Source of the DNA: Escarpia spicata | Lineage: Eukaryota > Annelida > Polychaeta > Sabellida > Siboglinidae | Direction of reading: 5' to 3' | DNA: 64,000 nucleotides | NCBI GenBank assembly: GCA_963995525.1 | Contig: OZ023217.1 | Location: 6,880,615-6,944,614, forward strand | Shown: positions 13,301 to 22,167 of the stretch, in pieces | Layout: every line of letters begins with the position of its first letter | How positions within the stretch are numbered: position 1 is the first letter of the stretch | Notes under the pieces: model-generated | Told to the model about the DNA's origin: nothing | The model's input: the letters and a program-made list of their open reading frames with translations, nothing else | The model's database searches: none | Program-made: the position numbers and the translations under genes

Positions 13301-14599
13301 ATTCCAATTTAAATGGGAATCAATGTGTACACCTAGAAATGTGGAAACATAGACTCTATTAATGTTCTTACCATTAATACTGACCAAGTGATTGTTTTCA
13401 CTTTGTCTATTACCCAAAATCATAACATCTGTTTTGCTATAATTATTTATGGAAAGCTTATTAACTTGAAACCATCTGTATAATTTGTCTAATTCTGTTG
13501 ATATTGTTTCACACACTTGTGACAGATTGTTACCTGAGTAAAAGAAATGTGTATATTCAGCAAAGACAATAGATTTTATTAACAATGACTCATATCATTA
13601 ATATATATGATAGACAACGCAGGACCTAATATAGAACTCTGCGGAACCCCACACGTAACATTCATGCATTCTGAAGTTGTAGCATTAATACAAACAATAT
13701 GGCTTCTATTATTACGATAACTTAAAATTAATCTTTAAATTTCTCTCAAGATGTATGACGGACATTTTACATTTTTGGAATGAGATATGCAATTTGCAAT
13801 AGCCTTCTTAGTAGTGATATTACCAAAACGGGCCAATGGATACCGAAAATGTGTACGTTTCGCATGCATACATCACGTGGAAATCACCATAAAACAACAT
13901 AAACACACTTATTAACACATCAGTGTGCAAGGTGTGCGTTAATGGGCATATGTTTTATGTATCTACAAAACACGATAATGTTCGTTATAATGAGACAACA
14001 TGCATTAAGCGAAATGGAGTCTGTAATTTTGGGCTAGTCACTTTAGAATCAATAACACAAAAAACGTTCTTGCTATCAGCAATATGTTTGAAGCTTCGAT
14101 TTTCTATTGTAATAGGCCTTACAATTTTGCAACACGGAGTATGTATGGGTTAAAAATCAAATATGTCAAAAACAATCAGTTGAATAAACAACAAAATAAA
14201 GTTGATACTTTAAAAATATAAGTTGAGCATATAAGTAAACAAAAACAAATTAAAATGAGTAAGTTACATAATTAAAAGATTGATAGATTTCGGTACGTAT
14301 GTTGTCGTTCGATTGGACTTTTTAATGATTATTTATTCTATGCTACGTTTTTATGATCTTAAATTTCTAGTGGTTTTTTTAATGTCTATAAGTTTCTTAG
14401 TGATAATTTTATTGGACACTTGGTGCCACGTTTTTATGATCTTGGATTTGTTGTGCCATTTGTTACGTTTATACAATCTCGACTTTTTTTTACTCTTTTT
14501 GTCTCAGCGCCTTTGAACAGGGTAACCTGGAGTCATGGCGCTTTATAAATGCTCTAATTATTATTCATGTAATAAAAATGTGTTTTTCTTCTAGGGTAA
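861..14599 (+). CDS. CUB and trypsin-like serine protease, gene 1 (5' end missing)
   Basis: Seven exons join in frame: 861-985, 1609-1861, 2781-3051, 7719-7987, 8872-9014, 10726-10885 and 14595-14599. All introns are GT-AG. The visible part encodes 408 residues. The order is a CUB domain (exons 1-2), a proline-rich linker starting [10 protein letters not shown], an activation site NPR-IIGG, then an S1 peptidase domain. The catalytic triad is present: His in TAAHC, Asp in NDIALLHL, Ser in GDSGSP. The residue two before the Cys191 equivalent is Asp (KDTC), which predicts trypsin-like cleavage after Arg or Lys. The protein should be secreted and activated by cleavage, with the linker Cys holding the light chain. 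Ser replaces the usual Gly in DSGGP (position 197). The signal-peptide exon is not seen. Physiological role (digestive, immune, reproductive) cannot be decided. A paralogue lies at 42876-56208. Confidence 0.88.
986..1608 (+). repeat. Intron with interrupted (GT)n and (GTGC)n microsatellite
   Basis: The intron holds an interrupted GT/GTGC tract at about 1362-1552, ending some 50 bases before the next acceptor. Open frames across it are low-complexity Cys-Val runs, not genes. Confidence 0.8.
1609..1861 (+). CDS. Protease gene 1, CUB exon B
   Basis: It begins after the acceptor cgcactag and ends before gtaagt (phase 1). It encodes [17 protein letters not shown] through [11 protein letters not shown], the second half of the CUB domain with the second cysteine pair. 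The acceptor context and protein are closely matched at 46437-46692. Confidence 0.85.
1862..2780 (+). other. Intron containing a copy of a dispersed repeat
   Basis: The 3' part, about 2590-2765, resembles 27890-28075 in EEFSEC intron 4 (shared landmarks: aaattgctaca, attgacacta, agcaaat, gattgtaaaaat, gagacaatccc-like end). Nothing coding is seen in the rest. Confidence 0.5.
2781..3051 (+). CDS. Protease gene 1, linker, activation site and catalytic His exon
   Basis: It starts after aaatccccag and ends before gtgagt in phase 2. It encodes [13 protein letters not shown], a Pro/Gly/Ser-rich linker, the cleavage site [17 protein letters not shown] and the catalytic-His motif TAAHC. The linker is four residues longer than in gene 2. 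Confidence 0.9.
3110..3240. repeat. Degenerate (GT)n/(GC)n microsatellite
   Basis: Alternating purine-pyrimidine tract with GCGT and GTAT interruptions just downstream of the donor at 3052. Confidence 0.8.
3241..3849. other. AT-rich intron sequence
   Basis: No coding signature, repeat boundary or RNA gene recognised between the microsatellite and the retrotransposon that starts near 3850. Confidence 0.5.
3915..4980 (+). pseudogene. CR1-type ORF1 remnant: Cys-rich zinc-finger-like region plus esterase-like domain
   Basis: From 3918 one frame reads [16 protein letters not shown], then GFHFEC, a stop, and [16 protein letters not shown]. The spaced Cys/His pairs look like the PHD-like finger seen in ORF1 of CR1 elements. 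From about 4400 the frame reads [19 protein letters not shown], then [17 protein letters not shown] and [10 protein letters not shown] after small frame changes. The GDS motif and VGTDNA block match the SGNH/GDSL esterase-like ORF1 domain of CR1. Several stops break it. Confidence 0.65.
5016..5590 (+). pseudogene. Apurinic-like endonuclease domain of CR1-like ORF2 (broken)
   Basis: The reading contains [39 protein letters not shown] and VLDIV, the expected order of APE-type endonuclease motifs. The usual GDFN is VDFN here. A stop at about 5529 separates the end of the domain (YHNHS-like SDH region at 5560-5590, out of frame). Confidence 0.75.
5664..6869 (+). pseudogene. Reverse transcriptase domain of the CR1-like element (broken)
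   Basis: Three overlapping frames carry the RT core. 5926-6288 has the N-terminal palm. 6216-6467 has [16 protein letters not shown]. 6481-6869 has [30 protein letters not shown] and the catalytic box FADDTKVF. Tandem duplication of a short segment (ATCTACAGACCAGT / ATATACAGACCAGT near 6268-6306) is visible. Frameshifts and stops rule out function. Confidence 0.8.
7719..7987 (+). CDS. Protease gene 1, catalytic Asp exon
   Basis: It starts after cttgtag and ends before gtgcgt in phase 1. It encodes [14 protein letters not shown] through [22 protein letters not shown] and [11 protein letters not shown]. The Asp of NDIALLHL is the S1 catalytic aspartate. Confidence 0.9.
7988..8871 (+). other. 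Intron with purine-rich AGAC-type low complexity and a SINE
   Basis: A degenerate (AGAC)n/(GACAGA)n tract spans about 8350-8545. A tRNA-derived SINE follows at 8577-8835. Confidence 0.7.
8577..8835 (+). mobile_element. tRNA-derived SINE, copy A
   Basis: The head has a pol III A box TGGTGCAGTGG (8586-8596) and a B box GGTTTTAAATCC (8629-8640) around an anticodon-arm-like segment with GCATCGGACTCTCAATAG. The body ends near CGAGATGGTGTTCGATTGAAC. The same body occurs at 43738-44005 (plus) and, inverted, at 22788-22905 and 58510-58745. The standard 3' tail is missing here. Confidence 0.7.
8872..9014 (+). CDS. Protease gene 1, exon preceding the catalytic Ser
   Basis: It starts after caacgacag and ends before gtaagt in phase 0. 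It encodes [33 protein letters not shown] and GGKDTCN. NIT is a possible N-glycosylation site. The Asp in KDTC is the S1-pocket residue. Confidence 0.9.
9015..9369 (+). other. Intron sequence before the polypyrimidine block
   Basis: No coding or mobile-element signal recognised. Confidence 0.5.
9370..10556. repeat. 1.2-kb polypyrimidine (CT/CCCT)n block with an internal ~500-bp duplication
   Basis: The plus strand is almost wholly C and T with GT-rich islands. A segment beginning CCGTCTTCCCGTTTCCTTCC occurs at about 9547 and again at about 10050. It carries the same TCACTCGGTATCTC and (CTGCGT)n landmarks, with more CTGCGT units in the second copy. The long Ser/Leu/Pro reading frames here are low-complexity artefacts. 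Confidence 0.9.
10726..10885 (+). CDS. Protease gene 1, catalytic Ser exon
   Basis: It starts after cttctctcag and ends before gtaagt in phase 1. It encodes [24 protein letters not shown] and [17 protein letters not shown]. The catalytic Ser is in GDSGSP. Family members normally read GDSGGP, so position 197 is Ser. Confidence 0.92.
10886..12660. other. Intron sequence, no gene recognised
   Basis: The stretch 10960-11230 is more GC-rich than its surroundings and includes a tRNA-A-box-like TGGTGTAGTGG at 11155, but no B box or cloverleaf. Poly-G at 12191-12200 and poly-C at 12603-12613 bracket unclassified repeat-like DNA. Confidence 0.4.
12661..13860 (-). mobile_element. Non-LTR retrotransposon fragment (RT and C-terminus), decayed
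   Basis: On the minus strand, about 13665-13565 reads [21 protein letters not shown], an RT motif. It is followed by a damaged active-site box (FAEYTHFF where FADDT is expected) in 13585-13175, then [16 protein letters not shown]. 13043-12720 reads the typical tail [10 protein letters not shown]. Frame breaks separate the pieces. Clade uncertain; not the L2-type element at 48 kb. Confidence 0.7.
13861..14594. other. AT-rich 3' part of the last intron of protease gene 1
   Basis: Nothing recognised. A pyrimidine-rich tract ending tgtttttcttctag at 14594 forms the acceptor of the terminal exon. Confidence 0.5.
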
Positions 14600-14700
14600 T
14601 GATACAACTGCTGTGGAAGCGTACGCGTGTGACGTCACAACGGAGCGCCACCGCCACCGACTGTGTCACAAGATTCTAATAAACAATCTACTTCACAAAA
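14595..14700 (+). CDS. Protease gene 1, terminal exon and 3' UTR
   Basis: After the acceptor, GG completes the split Gly codon and TAA stops translation (CDS ends 14599), giving a C-terminus ...NGYING. The 3' UTR contains AATAAA at 14678-14683. The gene 2 terminal exon is just as short (GC GTT TGA), which supports this model. Confidence 0.65.
14678..14683 (+). terminator. Polyadenylation signal AATAAA, protease gene 1
   Basis: Canonical hexamer 79 bases after the stop codon and about 50 bases before the transposon at 14738. Confidence 0.55.
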
Positions 14701-14737
14701 CCATTAATTTGCTTTGTACTGGTTATTGGTATATTAA

Positions 14738-14850
14738 AGGAAAACAAAAGGCAACGTTGTGGTGTTAAGCACCTAAAAGAGTTAGCACAAACTAACCATT
14801 TGCATATACAATCACAATTTTCAGTTCAGTGGTTTACTCGGAATGTAGTC
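14738..14850 (+). repeat. Left terminal inverted repeat of the Kolobok-like element
   Basis: It starts AGGAAAACAAAAGGCAACG and is matched in inverse at the right end (20990-21104). The first 19 bases are identical. The next 40 carry scattered mismatches, mostly transitions. Confidence 0.85.
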
Positions 14851-15019
14851 TTAAAATGGAAGATTCTAACGAAATCTGCGATAACAAATCAACGAGCAGC
14901 ATTATTTTTGCCGTGTACGACACACTGTCTTGTGTAGTTCGGGTAGTTGGTTCGTGTTCATGGGATGCGGTTCGTTATATTAGTATAAGTTGAGCTTACC
15001 AGTGAAAACGTGACTTGCA

Positions 15020-15290
15020 AAGTCCGGCATACGGTTGTAACAATAGTACAGCGAAGGATAATGAGCCAGAAGTGAAATAGTGGATTCACAACTGTGGACG
15101 GGCTGGTTGGAAGCTTTCGAAATACAACGCACTATGTTCAGATCATTTTGAAGAAACGTGCTTCGAAGGAAATCTATATCGTCAGTTAATGATACAAGAT
15201 CCGACCTTGAAGCCAGGTGCAGTGCCTACGATATTTAGTCACGGATCTCAGCCGCCGCCGCCGAGAAATCGATCGCAAGAAGGTTAGTAC
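15020..15290 (+). pseudogene. THAP zinc-finger domain exon (stop-interrupted)
   Basis: From 15026 the frame reads PAYGCNNSTAKDNEPEVK, a stop, then WIHNCGRAGWKLSKYN, LCSDHFEETCFEG and LKPGAVPTIFSHGSQ. It contains the invariant Trp, the C-SDHF zinc ligands and the AVPTIF motif that define THAP domains. The first ligand Cys (TGCAAAGTC, 15019) is one base out of frame. The exon may end at gttagt near 15283. Confidence 0.75.
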
Positions 15291-15479
15291 CGAGTTACTT
15301 GGTATCCAATTAAAATCTGTTGACATTTGAGATGCAAGATATGCTGGAGGCAAGCTAGAACAGTACCATAATGTACTATATTGCACCATAATGAGTTTAG
15401 ACTTTAGAAGATAGCCGAATAGTAAAAGTTAACGGCAATCAAGTCGCGTGAGCGATATTACAGTAACGGTAAGGTGGTC

Positions 15480-16025
15480 GGACCAAAATTTTGTTTCGTC
15501 AAAAAAAATGTTTTCTAATTTGTCCCTGATAGTAGTCACTATGAAGTACAATGGTAGTTGTTTCATGTATCTAAGTGAAATATATATAAAAACTACAGCT
15601 TGGTAAAGTTTCGAATTTCATGAAATTTCCTAGCGGTTTTCTGACAGATATAATTTTGCATATAAATCACAAGAATTTGGGTTATAATTTATTTCCCCTG
15701 GTAGTAGTCACTAATAGAAGTGCAATGGTGCTTGTTTCATGTACATAAATGAAATATTAAAGAAACTGCAGTTTTGTAAAGTTTCTAATTTCATGATTTT
15801 TTCCGACAATGTTCCGGTAGATTTGATTTTGCATATAAATCACAAGAAAAAAATGTCTAAAATATGTTCCCACATAGTGGTCACTATAAGAAGTACAATG
15901 CTATTCATTTCATATAGCTAAGTACAACATTAAGAAAACTACAGTTTTGCAAAGTTCAAAATTTCATGAATTTTTCCAAATGTTTTCTGACAGATCTGAT
16001 TTTGTACATAAATCACAAGAAAATT
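15480..16025. repeat. ~173-bp tandem repeat, three diverged units, inside the transposon
   Basis: The landmark AGTCACT/GGTCACT recurs with ends at 15540, 15712 and 15885, a spacing of 172 and 173 bases. Each unit then repeats AAGTACAATGG, a TTTCATG box, AAACTACAG, AAAGTTT, and ends with CATATAAATCACAAGAA. Confidence 0.8.
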
Positions 16026-16249
16026 ACTTTTTATCAACTTGAGTCTTTTGCCATCTATAAAGAAGGCCAATACAAAATTACATGTAACAATAAATACATA
16101 CATACAAAAATAAATACACACACACACCATGCATTACAATACCATTACATCATGAACACAACACAGCAACTGAGCAAAGATGATCATAACATTTAAAAAA
16201 TTGCAACCACATGAAAGGCTTTGTTGATTGGGCTGTGGATTAGAACCAC

Positions 16250-16455
16250 GAAATGACAATACTAGTCTCCCATTACACAACACTTGTTATATTGGACAAA
16301 GCCAATAACTGCTATGATTGACAAGCCAATTAACTCGTAATACACTGTGGCACAAAATGCCAATAATAGTCCCCATTACACAACACTTGTTATATTGGAC
16401 AAAGCCCATAACTACTGATTGCCAAACCAATTAACTTGTAATATACTGTGGTTAA
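16250..16455. repeat. ~104-bp direct repeat, two copies
   Basis: CCATTACACAACACTTGTTA occurs at 16269 and 16373, each followed by TATTGGACAAAGCC and a CCAATTAACT block. Confidence 0.75.
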
Positions 16456-18335
16456 ACCCATTGCTATCATCAACAATAGCGCCTACTATTATACTTATTT
16501 GTCTATGATTATATACAATTAATAGATACAATAAATCAAAATGTTTATTTACTGTATATTATTTTATGTATACTATATAGTGACAAATACAAATATACAA
16601 TCTTATTCTGTAATTTTAAAAAAAATCAATTATAACGATACAACATTTTATAAACAAATAATAATAATACAATAAATGAATTGAAACATAAATTATCATA
16701 AATTGTAATAATGTAACCAACACACAATATTATGTATATGCTAAATAGCTCAAAAATGATATAATTGAACTAAAGTAATACCAAGAATACCAATAAATAA
16801 ACTAATAATATATTAATATAAACATCAATCAAACATGGCAGCAATGAATTACTCAGATGTAGACATAGGTACTTGGCAGTATTAATCAAAGTCACCCGCT
16901 TTCAATCACATCGCTATCCGAGTCACGAATGCATTGTATACCACGATGCACTGCGCGCGTACGGGGAAGAAGGCAAAATGGCGATTTCTTTTGAGACGGG
17001 GGTTCCATAAACGGACGTTGTGCATGTTTGTGCTATCAATTGGTAAGCCATCGCTGTGATCACGTTATCGTTGACACAATTCTTTATCCTTCTGCATATG
17101 CTTTCCGTTGAAACCGACTAACTAAATACTCACAAAACATCGTCAAACATAGGCCATTTTAAATCCATAATTACTATAATTTTTATCGACGGATTACAAT
17201 TATATTTTCAGATTAATTTTCCTCAGAATTTCCTCTTTCTTCATCACATTTCAATATGGATGTACTCATTAACATAATCTCACAAATCAGTTTGATAGGT
17301 GGGGCCTGTCAACGTGATCCAAGATGGCCGCACGCATAAATCAAGAAAACCAAAATACGACACTGAGAGTAAAAAATCATTATCGCTAATAAACACCGCC
17401 AAAAAATATTTTTTCAGCGCAGGTACACACACTGATATTATTACAACATAAGAAAATTCACAAACCAACAGGTAGAATGCATGATAATAAACTACGGCCA
17501 CTAAACTGGGACCCCTGTCTCCCATGTTGTCAGAAGGGGAGGTAAATCGGTCTGACCTCCCTAGTAACGGATTAACATGGGCTGGAATGACTGTCGTTTA
17601 TGATAACATTGCAAAACTTACTGTATTTTGTGTTAAATGAAAAAAAATACGTTTTGCATCCAATACTATTGCATTAGACATTGTCATATATCGAAATGTT
17701 TGGCCTATCATTTATGTCATGATGTTATATAATTGGACTTCGTATATAATTGTGTGACTACTGTTTATGTGACGAAGAATATCATCATATACTATATTGT
17801 AAAACGTTTAAAATTTGTATTTAGTAAAATTACATAATGTTACTCAATTTTAGTTAAGGATGAAAGTGGGTTTTTTATAGAAAAAAATACTAAAATGTTT
17901 TTTATGCCAGATTATGATAGCTTATTATGTTTACTGTGAATATATATCATTTTACAACAATTACATACCTTTAAACCACTCTTATACATGGAATAATGGT
18001 GTCAGTATCAAGTATTTTTTATCCATTATGCCACATTTGGCCATTTAAAAAAAAAACATTTAAATTCAGCATTTGGAAGGATATCTCTAGGAGTAATTGT
18101 GTGATCCAAATATAGTTATCAGTGAGCTCACCAGATACACCATGTTTGTATTATAAAAATACTGGCATCACTCAATAATCATATATTGTCGAAATATCTT
18201 TACTAATATACCATGTGCACACATCTTCACTAACTTTTTTTTTTGTACACTAACAGCAAAAACAGGTAACAGCTGTTGTGAAAATATCTTGAATTTGGAT
18301 CAAAAATATATAAATAATTGTAATTTGCATTTCAG
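16456..18335. other. AT-rich interior of the Kolobok-like element
   Basis: No exon could be read. The N-terminal part of the transposase catalytic domain expected between the THAP exon and 18336 was not found and may be deleted or too decayed. Confidence 0.4.
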
Positions 18336-18500
18336 CTCGATCACCAACATGATGTGGCACATGGGGAAAGGCATCAACCGCAAGTTTACTGCGAAGGTCC
18401 GAGGCAAGGGATGCGAGGACCTCCTTCATTGGATACAGAATGTATCAAACCATCTGTGGTGGTGTTGTGCAACATGCAACGGTGACGCACAGTTGCTGAA
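18336..18500 (+). pseudogene. Transposase exon of the Kolobok-like element (frameshifted)
   Basis: After a tttgcatttcag acceptor the frame reads LDHQHDV. A one-base shift then gives WHMGKGINRKF, GCEDLLHWIQNVSNHLWWCC and ATCNGDAQLLK before the donor gtaagt at 18501. The WHxxKxI and NHLWWCCATC blocks recur in uncharacterised THAP-associated transposases known to me. The family assignment is from memory of that pattern, not a search. Confidence 0.6.
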
Positions 18501-19507
18501 GTAAGTACCAAACTTGATATGTATTCATTTTATACCTGAGGCATGTCCAAAGCAACAAGTAACCTTTAGATTTGCAGTCGGTAGATGATGAGTAGGGACC
18601 ACGACCCAAGTAGTGCAAGATGAATTCCAGTCACCGACTTAAATCCCAAATACACTAAATCAGCTCCTATGCATAACTAACATTATAATAAGTTTTCGAA
18701 ATTACTGCATTTCATAGGCATCCAACTCATTTTTTTCAGGATGGCTACTCAAAAGTACCAGCCAGCATGACTACTACCTTATCAGTAAATGTGTTTATTC
18801 AGACTTCCAAAACTGATAATGTAAATGCTGTTTACATGTTACGTGTTAATATGTGGACCACCGACTTATGTATGGGACCAAAAATGTTACATAGTCAAAG
18901 TTCCTGATGACCAACTTTTTAGTAGTTTAGTCACTCAGATGTGAGGGGGCGAATACACAGATGGATAGTGCTCATTCTGTATCACCCTACCTAATCCTTA
19001 TAATCAGTTGCTGTGTACATTTATGAGTACAGTTACTTGAGTGTAATAAATTACATCTCCATGTAATAATTACATTCCAGAGTGCAATTGTCTGTAATGA
19101 AATAAATAAGAGCACTTGTGTCATTATCACCAATTTTATTAAAGAAATATAAAATCAAAACATGATATCAAAATACAGTGACTGTATATACAGTAGATAC
19201 AGAAATTAAGAAGAAAAAACAAGTTATAATAAATTATGTGAAGGAATGTGATGATGGAATGCCTTATTTGTAAGGATCAGTATCGTTTTACTAATGTACC
19301 AGTATGATTACCATGATTGGCCATTGTATTGTTACTAAAAACAACCAACACTTTACAGTACACAGGAAAAGCATTTTAAAGTTCACTGAATGCTACAGTC
19401 ATAAGGTAAATAACAGCAGCTTACTAACAACATATAGACTGGTGTGTTACATCAGTTGTTTGCAGACATTTTATTAGAATACTGCATGTACTATTCTTCA
19501 CTGTAGG

Positions 19508-19700
19508 AATGAAAGCTAGATTGATGCTGTCTGCTCTGGCGTGGAACTACCGACCACGTCCCAGTCCAGACAAACCTGTTGAGACTGGTGTCATGTGGTC
19601 CAAAAGACGCAAGCAATGGGTGCTGCATAACAGACCACAGCAGGTGAACCCACGTACCCACCTACAAATGCTCATGGATCGAGTGACAGATGTGTTTATA
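19508..19700 (+). pseudogene. Transposase C-terminal exon remnant
   Basis: It reads GMKARLMLSALAWNYRPRP, then KQWVLHNRPQQVNP and LQMLMDRVTDVFI, resembling the terminal region that follows the NHxWW block in the same transposase family. It does not join in frame to 18500, so at least one intervening exon is missing. Confidence 0.5.
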
Positions 19701-21104
19701 AAGATATATCACACTGCATACGATCACAATCACTGGGGCAGATGTCCCAAAACCAGAGAAGGAGGATCTGCTGGCAGCAAGAGTCAGTCAATTTGTAGAG
19801 AAACAGTAAATACTGCCACCACCAACCTACACCTTCATAGGTCACATGTACATTGTCTAGTTTAGTTTTCAAGTCCAGCTTGGTATCCCTCGTGTTGTCC
19901 CACATCGGGGGCAGGGAACCTTGATATTATTCCATGGCTGGCGCATGCTGGTAGAACTCTCTGTACCCTCCGTCCCAGCTTGCCATGGATCCACCAGGTA
20001 AACTGTCTGTATGCAGCCCACCTGAGAGACCTGAAATAAATTAGGCTTAAATAAACATCCGACATTGTAAATAAATGACATATAAAAATTGGTTCTATAA
20101 CGACACCATTCCTTTATATAAATTGTTTACCATTAAACATTAGGGTAGTCCTTATTTCTGAAGTTTTGATATGTCATCCTCTTACCCTCTGATTTTTTTC
20201 TAATATATAAAATAAAATTTCTCGCAAAATATGAGCAAATTTGAACAGCGATGTTGAAGTTTTCGATATTTCCTAAGCGGCAGTCAACATATAATTAGGG
20301 CAGGTTGCATTGATAATAATATGAAACTGAGATTCAGAACATAATTGTGCATGCTCTTATCCTAAACAATGTATATACCATGTATCAGTTCATGATCATG
20401 ACATGCTCAATAGACAATACACCCCCCCTCCCCACCCACCCCCCACCCCCCCCGACAGACTGCACTGCAGACATGCTGACATCAGACTTGCATACATGCT
20501 CAGACGTGTCTAGAGAATCCAGACGGATTATTATGACTCGGTTCTGCCGACTGATGAGTGCTGATTTAAAATGCTGCTATTGTTTCTTTGCTGAATGATT
20601 TGTTTAGTACGATCAGATCAGCCATGGCACCAACAACTAGATCTCAGGACCGAGTACACCTCTTGGGTTCCACCGTCTTGAATTGGTTGGCAGCAAGTTG
20701 CCATCATATCGTCTTCCAACACAGGCCCTTGTTTTTGTGGTTCAAACCGGTAACCAGTTGCTTCGAAATCGATTTGGTTTTCGTCATCTTCCGAAGAATT
20801 GGAAAGCCATCTTATTTACACAGTCACAGCGCATGCACACATAGTTTAATTGGTAAACTTACCATAGCGCCACCTAACGGAGTTGGGAACAAATAGTACG
20901 CAGAAAATTTACGAAGCGAGTTACGACAGTGTGACGTCACTTTCTTCTAACAATGGCGTAGTCCATAGAAATTCGGTAGTTGTGTGTTCAAAAATGTTTT
21001 CCTGGTAAACCGCCGACGTTAAAAAATTGATTGTATTTGGAAATTGTTAGTTTGTATTAACTCTTTTAAATGCTTAACATCAAAACGTTGCCTTTTGTTT
21101 TCCT
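19701..21104. other. 3' portion and right inverted repeat of the Kolobok-like element
   Basis: No further coding segments recognised. The right inverted repeat occupies about 20990-21104. Confidence 0.5.
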
Positions 21105-21108
21105 TTAA

Positions 21109-21997
21109 AAGCGCTTTTGTTCTTAATACTCTACTTACCAAGTTTGAATTCATTTTGTACTGGCGAGACTGTGAAATTATTGCGATATGCGGGTCAGAAT
21201 CACATTTGCCACAGCATTGGCGTACATACAGGTTTCATGTCGCCTATTAAATTAGTATAACCGTCTACACTTCAACCGTTTCTTAAAATCCTCAAATACA
21301 CACTTATTTGACACGAATCATTAAAGTATTATGTCTGTACGTGCAAACATCGTTTCTAATGTGTTTTCCCACCTCTCCACTAGATGGCGCCACTGTACAA
21401 TACTGCATTGCATTATTATTTTGGGTATGCAAAATCATGTCATAAAAAATAAAGGTTTTTTTGTGTATTTAGAATTTTTTATTTTCAACTAATGTGTATT
21501 TCTTACACTGAAGCTGTTTGTTTTAAGTTGGTGTGTTTCCCACTGCTGTATCTAAATCATTATGTTGAACTAATAAAACATCTGTTCCTTGCTTATCGGT
21601 GACAGGATTACCAAATCTCAAGTCTCACGGTTTCACAACAATGAGAAGCATTCACATTCTGCTTTGGTTTCATCAAATATAATAAACTGTAACTCAAAAT
21701 TCTCAACAAAATATCTTCAGAATGCTTGAAATTTGGACCTTGTTTTATTTTTAAACACTCCTTATATTACATTATAATTTATATACATATGCCACTGTGA
21801 CTTTCCTGAGGAATTCCCATGCACTCCATATAACTGAAAACATCTGCATATACACAAATGGAATATTTGTGCCTACATAGACAGTGACATACACACAAAT
21901 CAACGTTCATATTTTATGGCACATATTTAAATGGTTAGTACATAATGCATAACATGTCCCTGCACAAGATGTGTTCCTGTAGTCTGGCCTAGCATGG
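21109..21997. other. Region between the transposon and the EEFSEC stop; EEFSEC 3' UTR side
   Basis: It includes a strong CTCF-like motif (21377-21391). On the minus strand AATAAA occurs near 21750-21740, a plausible poly(A) signal about 250 bases after the EEFSEC stop. Otherwise AT-rich without coding signal. Confidence 0.45.
21377..21391 (+). promoter_or_regulatory. CTCF-like insulator motif
   Basis: CCACTAGATGGCGCC matches every position of the CTCF core consensus CCASYAGRKGGCRSY. It lies in the short gap between the transposon and the EEFSEC 3' end. Binding is not shown; CTCF is widespread in bilaterians. Confidence 0.45.
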
Positions 21998-22167
21998 TTA
22001 TGTCTGGATCATTTCCTTCTTCGGATCGTAAATGTAGCGTTTGAATGTCAAAAGAACCTTGATGCTCTCAGTGGGCACAGTATCATTGGAGGAGGTGGCT
22101 TCTCCCTTTGCTTTGTTCTTCTTCCCTTTCACCGCCAGATGCTGGGAGGATGCGTTTGAGAGGCCAC
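21998..22167 (-). CDS. EEFSEC: EEFSEC exon 7, terminal
   Basis: It starts after gtttcag in phase 1 and stops at TAA (22000-21998). It encodes a Lys/Ser-rich stretch with KGKKNKAKGEA, a nuclear-localisation-like cluster, then SIKVLLTFKRYIYDPKKEMI. Confidence 0.94.

Larger units (their letters stand above)
14734..21108 (+). mobile_element. Kolobok-like THAP DNA transposon, 6367 bp, TTAA target duplication, inactive
   Basis: The element runs 14738-21104. Both ends start AGGAAAACAAAAGGCAACG when read inwards, and similarity continues about 60 bp strongly and to about 110 bp weakly. It is flanked by TTAA at 14734-14737 and 21105-21108. Inside are a THAP zinc-finger exon (about 15026-15284) and transposase-like exons (18336-18500, 19508-19690). 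THAP plus TTAA duplication is the combination described for the Kolobok superfamily. Stops, a frameshift and missing exons show it is dead. It sits between the 3' end of protease gene 1 and that of EEFSEC. Confidence 0.78.
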
